Made by a program: the position numbers and the translations under genes
Shown here: in pieces, positions 25,201-39,164 of the stretch
Layout: each line of letters opens with the position of its first letter
Position numbering within the stretch: the stretch's first letter is position 1
Source: Oxyruncus cristatus
Lineage: Eukaryota; Chordata; Aves; Passeriformes; Cotingidae
Direction of reading: 5' to 3'
NCBI GenBank assembly: GCA_013399855.1
Contig: VXAY01002113.1
Span: 2,228,812-2,292,811 of the forward strand
DNA: 64,000 nt
Notes under the pieces: model-generated
Told to the model about the DNA's origin: nothing
Seen by the model: only the letters and a program-made list of their open reading frames with translations
Database searches by the model: none

Positions 25201-28200
25201 TCCCTGCCCCTGCAACACAAGCTGTGGGGCTTAGGGAAGCATCTCCCCAGCCTGGGTGGGCATTTTGGAAACAGGTCACACTTCCTGGCATGACCCACCA
25301 GCCCCCATCTGCCCCCAGGTTCAACTTGTTCAGCTTTAGGATCCCAGCTAAGCCCACCTAATTCAAAGCTCCACTTCTGCAAGCGTTTCACCACTCATTC
25401 CTGGTGAGATTGACCCTGGAGAGCCGGCAGACTGCTCGGTTGAGCAAGAGAGATAGCATTTTCCTTTCAAGGGATTTGGGTTTGTATTTGGGCAGCAGGA
25501 GCAGCCTGGGGCAGCAGCAGGATGGGAGCTGAGAGCAGCAGCCTCAGCCTCACCATCACTGCAGAGGTGGGAGATGGTCCACGCACTGCTGAAAGCACCC
25601 CAGTGCAATTCCCCACCTGAGGAGCTGTACCCAGGTGCTTCACTTAGCTCATTTTCCTCTTTTCCTTCACCACCTGCAGTCTTTATTAAGAAAAAAATTT
25701 CAGAGATTGAGGTGTGACAACAGAGCTGAAAACCCGAATCTGCTTCTGCTTCCCAGACAGAGAGGGATCCAAACCCTGTCCCCCAACGCCACTGAGGGCA
25801 CTGAACTCACCCAGCCACAACACAGCTGCCCCAAACAGAAACTCCTCATTTTTCTCTTAAGTTCAAAGAAATTCAGATAAATTCCTTCTCATTAGCTTCA
25901 TCTGATCCTAGATCTGAGCAAGGCTTGCAGTGGCAGTGCCAAATTAAGGGAAGAAGGCTCCCTCTCCAGACCCAGGCCACCTTTGCAGACCTACAGAGCC
26001 TGACTTGTTCCAGGTTTTACCCCCGAGACTTGACCAGCAGTCTATTAAAATCAGGTCATTTATTTAGGTACTTAGATCTGGACTTCAAATAGCTAAAATT
26101 AGCCAGGAAAGTTGCACTTTTCTGGCTTTCTCATCCCATGCCTCAGTTTCTAAAACCAGGGAAGAGAAGAACAATTATTTCTCTCCAACCCTTTTGAAAG
26201 CACTTGGAGATCTTCGGATGACAGCACGATTTGGTGCAGACGTATTCATTATTCTTCCCCTCCATGGAGCAGTGTTAAATCTTTCTCCATATAAAGTCAT
26301 TTTCTAAATTAGGTAAAGACGGTGAGTTTTGCGCTGAGCACATGTGGATATTTTTATAAAATGTTTAAAACTTCTTGTCTGACTTTTCCTTCCCTTGAAG
26401 GACAACGTACCAAATTAAACCCTTCTATGACCCCGTTTCATTTCACCCTCCAGGAGTTCTCAGCAAGACTTTGCCAAAAAGTAACGTTAGCAAGTTCTCT
26501 TCATCACAGATCCCGATGGCAAAGTTTGGGCTCACGTGCTGCTTGGGCTTAGCGGGAAGAGAGAGGCCAGGGATTCTCTGGGACAGCCCCCAAAGGGTTT
26601 AACACGTCGCTTTTGCTACCCGGAACCAGACAGGCGAGTCCACACGAATCCCGCAGGAGCCGCTGTCACAGACGGAGCCTCCAGCTCATCTCCAATTTCC
26701 ATCCCTGCCTCGTTTCACTCAGCTAGAAATGCTGCCAAAGCGGCTGTGTGGCCGCCGGCTCCACTCCCCAAAATGTGCAACCACGGTGGAATAACCGCTG
26801 GTGGGTCCCAGGCTGCTCCCCAGGTCAGAGGGAGGATGTTCTCCCTCAGGTGGGCAGGACAGGGTGCCCCCACACCTCCCCTGGGTTCAGGTCTGTGCAC
26901 AGGCACCTTCCCGCAGAGGATGTGACCCTGAGGTTAACCCTTGGAGTTCCCTCCTTCAGAGGGGAGTTTTTCCCTGTGAAGAGGGGGTTATGTTGCTGGT
27001 AGTGATGAGGATATTGGATAGATCAGCCCTTTCCATCCAGTCCTCCACTAGGAAATGCAACACCTGTAGGGAGCCCAGGCTGGTGACAGGCTTCCTGGGG
27101 GAAGGAAGCCAAGGGGAGACCAGCTCCCTGCACGGCTCTGCATTAGGAAAACAGGACCCAGGGGGGTCCAAGGAGATGGGCCAAAAGCCAGGGGAACAGA
27201 AATGAGAAAGGGGAAGTGGCACCGGACTGACTAGGAAGATATTCCTGCCACGTGCTGCCCATCGCCCACGGGCCTCACCGGAGCTGCAGAGCTGCAGCCT
27301 GACACGCAGATGGGTCCCAAGCCCAGACAGCAAACACAGGAAAGGTCACCCCTGCTCAGCCCAGCAAGCTCAAGCAAAACCGCCACTGTGTCAACAGGGA
27401 GAAGGTCTGAGGAAGGTTTGGTGTTCTGGCCGCAGTGGGCTGGAAGGGGGGTCACAGGGGACACTGTGTCACCAAACAGCTCTGGGTTTTGGATGGCAAA
27501 CCATCCCTTTGGCTCTCCCTGCACAAGGATGCTGTGCCAGGAACACGCAGAGTAGCACCCAGGGGAGCATCCAACTCCCACCGCACATCCCGCCTGTGAG
27601 CGGGAGCACGAGGAGCTGGGAATGGCACAGAAAACCCCCAGGGAGGTTTGAAGGGGCTCCGGCTGCTGGGAGCAGGGCGGCCATCGACTCAAGATGTGCC
27701 TGGCTGGGGACACAGATGCCAAGGAGCAGGGGGATGGGAATGCCTCTGACCCCTGGCAGGGGAGCAAACAGCTGCAATAACAATAAAAGTGATCGGGTGG
27801 GACGCACAGGAGCAGTGACCACACGCTCCCCCTGCCCTGGGACCAGGACCCCTGAGCAGAGCCCCACTCTGCCTCACTCCACTCACCCCTGCACCACCAC
27901 TTGGCACAGCACAGTTTTTGGGGCTTCCCACGGTGCCCCTACTCCCTCTGGGAATAGAGACAATTCCTGTAGACACAAAACAGAACTCAGCACACTGGGA
28001 GGAAGAGACTGCAGACCCCCAAGGGACACAGCATGGGACATAAGAGGGCCAGCACTAGCCCTGGCATCCGAATACCAAAGTAAAAGTTTCTTATCCTGCA
28101 AAACAACTTCCTGAGCTTAAATTTCTGCTATTTTTAACCTCACTGCTGCATTATAAATATCCATCGGGTCCAGTGCTTGCCTCCCAAGCCAGACGCTGCG

Positions 28201-30788
28201 GGTTCCTGCTCCAGCTGGGGCAAACTTTATGGCTTTACTTTTCCAAGAGCTGATCCAAAAACTTGGAAGAGAGCCAGAGAATGGCCTGACCTGCAGGGAG
28301 AGGCCAAGGGAACCGAAGCTGCCCTGTGGAGCTGTGGGGTCAGGAGGTGCTGGGACCATCCCTAGCAGAAGGGGAAGGGGTCATTGGGAATTGTTTGTGT
28401 GTGGGTGGGAGAGCGGGGATGTTTCCCAGGAAAGCTGGGCTTCCCGAGTGGAGGGCATCCCAAAACACATCCCTGTGTGCTCATGTGCACAACTTGGCTT
28501 TCCTCACCCAAATTTACCACCATTTCAGGTGCCAGGTTGCCAGCACCCTGCCAGCCACCCGGCTCCCTGGGGATGGAGCAGACACGCAGCAGAGCGGGTG
28601 CAGAGGGGCTCTGGACTTTTGTGGGTCTCCATGTCACTGTCACAGCCCCAAGCAGGGCTCCTAGGAGCCAGCATGGCACAGGGGGAAACCCAGGGGCTGG
28701 GCACCAGCCTGCTGAGCAGGGGGGATAAGGTGAACATGACCCCTGGGACAGTCCCACCCACTCCAGGAGACACGCAAAGAGACAGCCTCTGCCCCAGCTC
28801 CTGCTAGCAGGCAGAGACAGGCAAGGGCTGCTCAGCCCTTTGCTACAGCCTCTACCCCTCCAGTGCCCACAACTGGGGCCAAGCAGAGCCCCCCAGGGCA
28901 CAGGCAGGCCAGGCACAGCAGGGTGCTGGCTCCCACTGCCATCTTCCTATTCCCTATTTGTGCAGCAAAGGTCCTTCCAGCATCCTGGGCAGTTGTTCTC
29001 ACAGTCTGCAAGAAGGAGATTAAAACCTCCCTGTTTGGCAGACACAAGCAGTAAAGGAATAATAAAAATTTAAAAAAAAAAAAAGGAAAAACAAAAACAA
29101 GGGAAGAAAAAATTCCAGCTGCTCCAAGCCATGAAGTCAGTCCAGCCTCCAGCACATCCCCACAGCACTGCAGTTGCATCCCTCCCAGTCCAGGGGGTCC
29201 CCACACAGGCAGGCTGGAGGAGAGGCAGACTTTTTGTTAGCAGCTCTGAAACTTTTTCTAGTGGAAGGTTCCCCAAAGTGCTGGGAATTTCGGCCCCAAG
29301 CTGTTTACTTTCTGTATTTTTGCAGATTTCACTTGTGGTTCAGAGGAATTCAGGCGCAATTAGAGCCGCTGCCACTCACTCGCCCAAGCCCAGCGTGGCA
29401 ACCAGGACCCACTGCCCAGGGAAAACACCTGCCCTAGAACCCAGCAAGGACAAAGGGCTCTGCCCTGCACCTCTTCCTCACACAGGGTGATGGCCAAAGC
29501 CAAGAGCTGCCAAGAAAATGCTTGGGGGAAACAGATTCCCAACTGCCAATCCAGGACATGCGTCTCTCAGATCCACCCTGGCAGAGGGAACAACCTCCAT
29601 TCCTTCCAGATGCTTCCTTGCAGTGGGAAGATGTGGGTCAGAAAAGGTGCTGTTGAACAACAACCCCCCACCCATATCCCATCCTCCTCCAGCTCTTCCT
29701 TCCCTGACACAAGGTCATTGTGCCCCATGCCAGAGAAGCAGTTCAGCTGCTTCACTCCCTGCTTTCACGGGGTTTTCCCCTCCTCTGACACCTTTCCTTT
29801 CCATACTCCCTGTCCCAGGGTTGTCTTAGGATGTGACAGGACACCTTGCTCTTCCCACAGGAGGCTGCTTTTCTCTACAGAAACCTGTGCTTTCAGAAGG
29901 GATTTTGGACAGACTCCAACCTGAGGACTGGGACGCAGCATCCTCCTGGGTTATTGCTTCTGCTGGACCCCCTGCTCAGCCTGCAGCCCCCACCTGCATA
30001 CCCAGACTGTGATGTGACTCTGCCCTGCAATGCAGCCCAAAATAACTCAGGGGACAAGTTCTGAAACCCTGCACTGCCAAGACATTGTACCCAAATGGGG
30101 CCGAGTGGAACAAAGCCCCAGCCGACCACGGTTTTGCTCCAGGAAGTCTCATGAGCAAATCAATCCCACAGACACTGGAGAGGATGGGCCCAAACACAAG
30201 TCCTGGAAAAGGCATAAAGAATGAGGAGCCTGGGGAGGTTTGCACCCCAACGTGGCACAGTTGGACTGAGTGGTAGGTTTAGAGAGCACTCGCTCTGGAG
30301 AAGAACAGCTCCAGCCATTGCCTGCCCCATCCCACAGCACTGGCGATGGGAGAGCAGCAACCACTACCAAAACCAGCCAGGGAGAGCCAGACAGAAGCAT
30401 GCACTTCACTTTGCCCCCTCTGCCCGCTCTCCCCTTGCTTCCCACGGGATCCTCTTGGCTGCGGGAACGGCAGCGGTGAGAAAAATCAGCGACCGGCGGC
30501 GGAAAACAAATCACGAATTCGAAAAAACTGCAGCTGCTCGTGGCAAAGCCCCGGTTCTCAGAGCAGCATCCCACCCCGTCGGGGGTCAGCCACCCCCGGA
30601 GCAAGCTACGTGCCCAAATCAAAGGCAGGCGCAATCAGAGGGATCCAAGTAACACACGCAAAACAGGCGATTTGCAAATAAACAGAGCGAGCCAGCGGAA
30701 ACGGCAGGGGAAGGAATGCTCCCTGCATTCAGAAGGTTGGGATGTGCTGGTGGGCAGCCCGAGGAAGGAATGCAGTGACGTCCGTTCA

Positions 30789-30830
30789 GCTAATAAATTA
30801 GCGAGATGAATAATTCAGGGTGAATTATTC
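30789..30830. promoter_or_regulatory. Two adjacent AT-rich inverted repeats (homeodomain/POU-like)
   Basis: GCTAAT-AA-ATTAGC (30,789-30,802) is a perfect 6-bp inverted repeat. Six bases later, GAATAATTC-AGGGT-GAATTATTC (30,808-30,830) is a perfect 9-bp inverted repeat with a 5-base spacer. ATGAATAATTCA inside it resembles sites bound by POU4-class factors. This is a candidate enhancer core, inferred from motif content only. Confidence 0.35.
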
Positions 30831-33499
30831 TCCCGGTTTCTCGCGCCCGTGAGGAGGTGCTGAGCGTGCAGCCCGGTGAGACACGGACCGGGCGGGGGAC
30901 AGGGACCCAGGTGAGGCATTTGCTGCCAGTGCTTCCAGGCAGAGCTTCTATTTGGGCACTTTTCACTCTGGTGATGGAGTGAATGGAGGAGCAACGGATG
31001 GGGATGTCACGCCAGGGGATGTGCCGAGTGCCGGGGACCACACACGTGTTCTCATGACGGGTGACAGCTGAGGACACGGCTCGTTTGGGTCACTGGTGGT
31101 GCAGTGGCAGAGCGGGGACGGCAGGGTGGGCAGAGCACTCTGCCTCTGCAGTAGTTCCAGAGGCCATACCTGCTCTCCCACTGCCTGGCTCTGCTTCCCC
31201 AAAAGTGGGGCCAATCACAGTGGTGACACACAGGCCCTTGGAATCAGATTCACTGTGTGTCCTCCAAGGCACCCTGCAGACCTTAACTCTGGGCCTCTCA
31301 TGTCCATGGGAGAGAGCAGGGAATCAGGGTCTCACAGACCCCACCAGCTCAAAGTCTGCCCTCTCCTGGGGCAACCAATCACCCTGCAGCTCACTGCTTT
31401 TTGTGCTCCCTCAAACTAGAGCCACCTCCCCTGGGAGCCAACAACAAAGCCCAAGGCTCTGCAGCTACAGAAGCAGGATCATCGTGCTCCGTGTGCAATG
31501 AAATTCCCCTGAAACATTACAGTCCCACACCGGAATCAGGGAAAACCTTGAGCACGTGTTGAGAGCTGGGGGGAACATGCAGGAAGCACATCCACCACCA
31601 GCCTTCCCGCGCCCCCACTCCCAGCCCAGCACCAGCCCTGCCCCCTTGGGTTCCTTTCCCTCTTTAACAAGCTGTCGCTCCCAGGGAGTGGTTTCCTAGG
31701 CAGTGACATGACCCTGGCTCCCCTGAGAGGCAGGGCCAGTGCTAGGATTCATTCTCAGGGTTATAAAACCTCACAGCTGCCCCCAGGCTGGGTTTTCCCT
31801 CCATGGGGCCATGCTGGGAATCTGGGAGCAAAGGGCAGGAGCTCCCCCCATCAGGGCCCAGCGTGCCCATGAGCCTTTCACCCCAGTGCTGATGGAGAGG
31901 AAGAAGGAGATGAGGATGTCCCATGCCTCCACTAAGGCTGCCAAGGGACAAGTGATCATGGCAGAGGCTGCCCCAGCTCCATGGGTGTTGGCAGGAGGAG
32001 GAGAGTCCCAGGGCCATTGCAAAATGCTGAGAGGGGATGGCGTGGGGACAAGCTGCAAAGTCCCCAGTGAGGGTGCAAAGGTCACTCAATGCCTTTGCCC
32101 CACCATTACTGAAACCCAGAGTGCTGCCCTTGGCCAGTCATGGACAGACCATGAGCCCACTCCCTGGTTACTTCTGTTAGAAGCCAGCTAGATGTTAAAA
32201 TCCAAACCCAAAGCAGCAGCTCCACGCTCAGGGACACGCTGGGCGGGGCAGGGATGCTCCAAGGCCGAGCCAGGACCAGCTCTGGTCTGCACCTTCAAAC
32301 AACTCAACCACCACAAAGAGCATGCAGCAAACCAGGGGGGGACCAGGACAAGGTGACCCCTGAGGAGCCCATCCCTCTGCAGAGGGATCCAGCGGGGAAG
32401 ATGCTCAGAGGAGGAGAGTGGGGGGCCAGCAGGCAACGCTGCCTCACAGTGCCGTAAACAACCCGGCTTTACGAGGCCCCGGGGAGGCTGTTACGTTACC
32501 AAAGCCCCATTCGTCCAGGGAAATAGCAGGTGCTCAGGAACAGCGGCTGCCAAGAGAGAGTATTTATATACGTATATTTGTATTTTAAGAAGCAAAATAC
32601 AAAAACTGTCTGCGTGAGCAGGAGGAAGGTCGTGAGCGGTGGGAGAGAAGCCAGAGAGTTGCCATTTCTCAGATACTCATTTCACATCAGTGGTTTGGGA
32701 TGACACTCTCCCTGCAATTCCTCCACATTGCTGATGGGGACACTGAAGCAGGACAGACTTTGGGATTTCCCGAGCCCCCTGTGACCCCAAGTCCCCAGGA
32801 GCTGCCACTGCAAAGCTGGATCCTGTGAGATCCCAATCCCTGGCATGCAGGGAGGCGTTCCAGCTGGACTGAAACAGAGGGACAAGCCAGCAGAGCCAGC
32901 CCCCTCATCTGCTTTCATGGGGCTCCCCCAGTTGAGCTGCAAGAACCTTGGGGGGACCACAGCAGCAGGACACAGAGCCAACATGCACATCATGGGAGCA
33001 GGATCACAGGGCTGCCTCAATCCCAAAGGAACCACGCCAGAGATGTCCCCCTCTCCCTGCCACCACCCCCCAGCCAGGAGCAAGCACTCCGCGGGGCTCA
33101 GCACTGCCCCTCTGCACCCCCTGGGAGCTGCACAGAAGCAAAGTGGGACCAGCAGCCTCCCATTTGGGGATTTCCATGGCACATCTTCCCCTCCCTGGGT
33201 GGGAAAGTGGCTCGTGGGGCACATCCTCCCTGGGGCTGGCATCCAGGAGCAGCTTCCAGTGCCAGCTGCTCCCCTAGAGAGGAAGAGGAGAGCTGGGGCC
33301 AGGGAAAGAGAAGGGCATGCATAGAGGGAACAGCATGAGAAAGCCAACCCGCTGCCAATTGCACCAAGTTGTGCAATACTTGAAATGTCACCACAGGTTC
33401 CTCTTTTGTTCCCTCTGCCCCAAGCGGGGAAGAGAGGCCAGACCCCCCTGCCAAACGAGGCCCCCCTGCCCTTTCCTCATTTCATTTCCAGCAAAGCCA

Positions 33500-34640
33500 A
33501 AGCCTCTCGGGTTTCCCCGCAGCATCCTCGGCTCTGCCGGCTGCTGCCAATGGTGCGTGTCAGCAAGGGTGAGCTCGGGCCAAGGGGACCGTGCCCGGCC
33601 CTCGGGGTCACCGCAGAAAGGAGCCAACCCCTCCGGCTGCTGCCGAGCGCCGGCACGCTGCAGTCCCTCCCGGCCCTCCCGTCCGGGCTCCCTCCTCTCT
33701 CCAAGAAAAATAATTCAGCTTTTTCCTCCTTCCAGGCAGCAGCGCTCAGTGACTCTGCGTGTTTCCAGCGGGTGAGCAGCAGCTCGGGTCGGCAGTGCAG
33801 GACCAGCAGCCGCCTCATCCCGCACCCACCCAAGGCAGCGGCGACGCTCGTGGTGCCCCAGCGCACTCCCACATGCACAAGGCACTGCCCTGTCCCTGAT
33901 CTCAACCCCAGCACTGACCCAGCACTGAAAAAACACTCAAAACCAGGGCAGGCGAGGTGTTACCCGCTGTTACCCGCTCAGCAGCCCTCCTTGGAAAGCA
34001 AACCCAGCGGAAATAGTGAGCCAACTTAATTAGGAGGGGCAGAGAGGCAAGTGGCCGTAAAACCGGAGAGGAGCCTCGTTAGAGGTTACGCAACAATTTG
34101 TTAATCAACAGAGGTTGCCCTGCACAGCCGCTCAGGTTCGGCCGGCGCCCGCCCAGGCTCAGGTTGCCGGCAGGGTGGGTACGGGCAGCATCACCAGCGC
34201 CTGGGTGACGGCGAGAGGGGACGTAACGCAAAATGACAGCGTTTACGGGCCACAAACCTGGCACGCGGCGGGTCCCCACAGCTCACCCAGCGCCAGCTCG
34301 CCCGACCCCACACTGGCGCCCCTCTACCCACGAAAGATGCTGTGCCATGAGCCTCTCCGGCAGCGCTGCCAAGGAAGCGGGGCACACAGCACCCTGCGAG
34401 CGATTTCCCCAGCAGGGAACCAGCCTCGGTAATTTTAGAACATGCCAGCTTGCTAAAGCACCCTCCGCACCTCCAGCACCAGCCTGCGAGCTCCGCGTTC
34501 TCCCCAGCTTTTATTTGGGCAGGCGTGGGCCAGCCGGGAGGAGCGAGGAGTGCCCGGCGCTGCCAGCTCGCCCAGCCAGCTGCTTCCCCGGCTGTCCCGG
34601 CAGCTGGAGTCGTGGGAACACACCAGAAATCACTAGAAAA
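33500..34640. other. Moderately CpG-rich stretch in intron 1
   Basis: CG dinucleotides are more frequent here than in most of the intron, most densely at 33,570-33,670 and 34,130-34,330. It could be a weak intronic CpG island or alternative promoter. No first-exon signature is seen. Confidence 0.3.
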
Positions 34641-35033
34641 GCATGAAAACATAAATCACACTTCTCATCCGCAGCTTAGGATGGGGCTGGAGGCAAAGGA
34701 AGCCGCCGGTTTTGTGCCGATTCTAAGTTTGTGTCGGTGCTGGGTTCACTGAGTCTCTACCACCTCGAAGGGTAGTGACAGCAAAGGACAGGGGCTGAAA
34801 CGCCGAGACTGCAGGCACCTCTGGGAGCTGTGCTTGACTCCCAGGGACGCAGCTGCAGCACAGTTAAACCGGTACTTAAGCCCTGACACCCCTCCAGCAC
34901 CACAGCCCGCCCGTGCTGCTGCACCCAGAGTGGTGCAGGGCAGCACATCCTTCACCTGCCCTGGTACCCGATGGCCTCACAACCTGCAGCATCCTCAGCC
35001 TCGTGCTGGTCACAAGGCACCACAGGTGGGGAG

Positions 35034-35077
35034 GGAGGAAGGGGAAGAGGGGGAGGAAGGGGAAGAGGGGGAGGAAG
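35034..35077. repeat. 18-bp purine minisatellite, ~2.4 copies
   Basis: The unit GGAGGAAGGGGAAGAGGG occurs at 35,034-35,051 and 35,052-35,069, with a partial third copy. It is all purine on one strand, so it could form triplex or quadruplex DNA. Confidence 0.88.
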
Positions 35078-36618
35078 CTCCCACTGACACTCCCGGCCAG
35101 CACACAGGCTTTTTTCTACCTTTTCGTTAACAAAATAAAATCCACCTATTTAAGGTGCTGCGGTATTTCAAGCCACGCTCGTTAGCACCTGCTGCGAGCG
35201 TCTCCAAAACCACCGCTCATTCATCCCGTCTGCCCACGCGTCCTCGGCAGCGACAGCGGGAGGGGCTGGGGGCGGGGGGTCCCCAGGATCTGTGTCACCC
35301 TGCAGGGAGCTGGCACGGGGACACTGACACCAACCTCCTGTCCCTTATGCTCCTCCAGCCAGGCCAGGTGAGACCTACTGGCTCAGCACCTGACATACTC
35401 ATCGCCCCCATTGCCCAAGCAGGGCAGGATCAGGCCCCGTGGGAGTTGCCAAAGGCATTTTCCCTTTCCCCCTCCTCCAGCCCAGATGCAGTGAGGGGCC
35501 GTGGGAGGTGGGAACGAGGCAGCGAAAGGCATCAAATGTGGCACCGAACCCGGCCATAAATAATCTCCTGAGCACAGCCAGGTTTTACAGCCTTTCCCCC
35601 ACCTTCCTCCGGCAAACCTGAGAGCGTCCTGGATTCCTAACCTGGAAACGGTGGAAATAGCAGTGACTTTCTCCCCTCCTCTCTGAAAGGATGGGGACGA
35701 AAAAGCAGCACCATTGGGGCAAGCTACAGCCTCACCCAGCTCCACAGTGCTGGGACAGCATGACCCAAGAGGACCCAAACTGCAGCCCCTCCACCCACTC
35801 CCCATCCTAGAAAAATTTCATCTCACGTTTAAGACACAGGTTTGCCAAAAAGATCCTGCCTCGCATCACTTTTCCTGTATGCCTGGAGGCAAATCATCTC
35901 ATCTGCCATATGCATCAGTTCAGTGTATGAAATTCGTGGAATAATGACAACAAGGATTCTTTTTCCTCCTCCCTGCTGTGCTCTTGTGTCTGCTGGGAGT
36001 GCAGACTCACCAGGATGGCATCAACTGCCTGCACGCTGCAGTGCCCAGCACTGCTGCACCCATGGGTGCCGCATTACAGAAGCACATGCTGCTGCTCTGG
36101 CTGGCTGTCCTTGGGAGATAGACCAGGAAAAACAGCCCAGTTGCTCTCCCCACCTTCCCCCTGGGGGTATTTAACACTAACGTGATAATCTCCTCTCCCC
36201 ACGCACACACGTGTTTTCTTGGAAGAGCAATAAAGGAGAATAGAAATGTGAGTCGGGGAATGCTGGACATTTGCTAAGCCACCGCCCCAGAAAGGCTCGG
36301 ACGGCCAAAAGTCAAGCAGAGGGGTGTCTGTGCCTCCGAACCATCCCGATGAGGACCTGGGGGCAAGCACTGCTCAGCACTTTGGCTGCATCCCACTTCT
36401 GCAGTGCCAGCACATCCCAGCTAGGGATCCTCCCCCCCCAGTTTAATCCACTTGGGCCTGAAGAATTGGGTGGTGGAGATGCAGTGGGTAGGGACCACAG
36501 TTTGGGGGTGTGAGTGGATTTTCACAGGTTCCTGCAAGGCTGGAGGCAGGAGGAGCTGCCCACCGGTGCCCTCACCAACCAACCACCAGTTTCAGCCCAC
36601 AATATCCTCCAGGGCTGC

Positions 36619-36690
36619 CAACAGTCAAACCTCTGCCAACACCAAAACCTCTGTCAACAGTGAAATCTCTGCCAAGACTGAAACCTCCGC
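36619..36690. repeat. 18-bp minisatellite, four diverged copies
   Basis: Four units of the form CAACAGTCAAACCTCTGC lie end to end. The repeat length is a multiple of three, so it makes a 6-residue repeat in a chance plus-strand open frame; no real protein is implied. Confidence 0.82.
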
Positions 36691-38484
36691 TGCAGCAATG
36701 GCTCACCCCAGGCCAACTCTCAGCCTGTACCAGCCCTCAGTGGGGATGTGTTAGTTCAGTCACGCAGACCTATTGATTCAGAAGCATTAATTGGTCTTCA
36801 CTGTTCAAATACTGACCTCAATTAGAGCCACTTTTCCCCTTTTTCCTCTTCCCCCCTCCCGCCTTTGCTGGCTCCTTCCCCTTGGCTCTGCTAGTTTAAA
36901 TACCAAAATACCTACACTAGCCTTGGGGAGATATGGTGTTAACTGTACATTTGTATCTCATTTACAGTCAGGCTCCTTGCAGCCTTAATAAGCATATCCC
37001 TAAAAAAAGGGGAGGGAAAAGGCACCCACTGGAAGGGATGTTTGCTCAGAGCCGCTCAGTCATTACAGGGGATTTGGAGATGGCACTGCCAACTCTGAGC
37101 TCTGGGTTTGAGCAAATCCCTGATTTGGATGATGCTCAGCTGGAGTGATGGCACAGTCTTTCCCCAGGAGGGATCCCAAAGGAGTAGCACAGCTCTGTCC
37201 CACTGCAGCCCACCCGGCCTCTAGCCCCCTGCTCGCCGGGAATGCAACAGCCCTTGAAGTTGCTCTAATTCTCATTATTCCCTTCCACTGATTCCCTACC
37301 CATGGCATCCCAAAGCCAAAGCCCAGGAGAAAACAGCCAGGATTTCAGATTTAATTAAACCTCGCTGAGCAGGCTGCAGCCTTCCTTGGAGCCGTTCTCG
37401 CTGAGCCTCCTGCACGCAGTGGGAGAAGCCCACGTCAGCACCACAGAGCCAGAGAGGGCAGCTCCTGCCCTGTGCCGGCAAGGGGGTACCCGCTGAACCC
37501 AGGGCTTGGGGCTAACTCCCACCTCAGAAGCACAACACACTCGCTGGGGTAAGAAGCCCAGTAGTTGGAAATTGTATCCCAATCCCCTATTTTATTTATT
37601 TATTTAACCAGCTTGATGCTGCTTGAATGGAGCCCGGAGATCACCAATCAGGGCACATCACAACCACAGAGGTGGGTCTTTCCTGCCAGCCCCAACAGGC
37701 AGAAGAGCTTCAGCACAGATTTTCCCACAGTTTTAATGTTTATCCAGCATGGCACTGTTTTTATGTCTTACCAGGATGGATCCACAACCCAAAACTGTCC
37801 CACAGGGAACACCTCTCCTGCAGCACCAGCCCTCCTCTTGACCCGTATTTATTTTCCCACAACAAATAAAAGGCAGGTAAAACTCCTAAAGTTTCAAAAT
37901 ACCCCCCAGTCACGCCCAAAAAGCACTTGAGCAAAGTCAGACCTCCAGACCAAAAAGCCAGTGGGATTTGGGCACTGCTGAAGGAGTCACCTTATGATGT
38001 CTCCCAGTCCCCTGCAGGCCAAGCACCAGCCATGAGGAGAAAAACAAGTGAGAAAAGGTTGGCCTGAATGTTCACACCCCCCCCGCAAAAAAAAAAAAAA
38101 TTACTAGCTTATATTAATTAGTTCAGCTCACAACCTCTAAAAAAACCAAACTTTTAAACCTTCCCAAAGCCATCACATTTATTCGCAGGAGTGTTTACAG
38201 AAACCAGGGATACTCCTGAGTGTCCATGCGGTCTTCCCATTAAAAACACATTGCGACAACAGGGGAAGAAAGGGCTGAAACGCATTTGCAAGAAATGCTT
38301 CAACAGCTCCAAATAAATGAGTTCCTAAAAATTTTCAGCTTCTTAGTGGATAAATTCGGGGAACGGCTGTGTTTGCTGAAGCTACTCAGAGCGAATGCTG
38401 CACCCAGCACGTGTGCGCAACTTGACGTCCGCAGTGTTCTACATGAGCTGGGGCTGCTCTGAACCTCCCATGGCGTGACCCCAG

Positions 38485-38518
38485 CAGATCCCTCACACTC
38501 ACAGATCCCTCACACTCA
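38485..38518. repeat. 17-bp exact tandem duplication
   Basis: CAGATCCCTCACACTCA occurs twice in a row without change. Confidence 0.92.
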
Positions 38519-39164
38519 CCAGCTACAAATCCTAATTAACCTGTAGCACCTCGGGCTGGTTAATGAGGTGCTGAGCAAGCCATGGCACAGGCTGCATGGA
38601 GAAATGGTGCGTGTCCTGCTGCCTCTCCCCCTTTCCTGGATGCTGCCCATCGAGGAGCAGCATTCTCAGCCTTTACACCCCATTTTGGTGGCTTGGAAAA
38701 CCCCAGCTTGATGATGAGGTGACCCCAGACACCACAAAGAAAACCCACCAACAAATACCTTACTGTGACTCTGTTCCGCCCGTGGCGAAGTAGTTTCCAG
38801 CCCTCCAGCTCTGAGCAGCTCTTATTTTTCTCTCCCTTCAGCAACCCAAAGCCCATCAGATGATTAATTTAAATCATTTCGCTCCCCTCCAAGACCTGCT
38901 GCCATCATGAGGAAGACAAAAACTGGACAGCAAGCACCTTCCTTCTACATCTTCATCAGCCTGGGAACATCCCACTGGACTGTGCCCTGGAACACCTTAC
39001 AAACCCAATTCCTCCAAAGTCCCCAGGGTCCTGCAGCCCCTGAGCCCTTCCCCAGTTTCACTGAAGCCCCCACTCCCCACAGCGGTGAGTTCACCCTGGG
39101 ATAAACCCCACCACCACCTCCCAGAGCAGAGATTTAACAGAGGATGCTAAAAAGCTACCGGCCC

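Larger units (their letters stand above)
22001..35000. other. Intron 1, second block
   Basis: No gene is seen here. Contents are a T-rich tract (22,204-22,249), a homeodomain/POU-like palindrome pair (30,789-30,830), an ATATACGTATAT palindrome (32,566-32,577) and a moderately CpG-rich stretch at 33,500-34,640. Candidate conserved AT-rich blocks lie near 22,720-22,800, 22,970-23,180 and 26,030-26,340. Open frames of up to about 220 codons occur on both strands but overlap one another and lack recognisable domains. Confidence 0.7.

Noticed and set aside
32566..32577. ATATACGTATAT palindrome
   Set aside because: A low-complexity AT palindrome with no supporting context; likely chance.
33385..34029. 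A 214-codon plus-strand open frame in intron 1
   Set aside because: It lies in moderately CpG-rich sequence with overlapping open frames in other phases. The composition is Pro/Ser-rich and low in complexity, and no domain is seen.
36452..36754. Protein-like 6-residue repeats (ANTKTS-type)
   Set aside because: They are fully explained by an 18-bp minisatellite whose length is a multiple of three.
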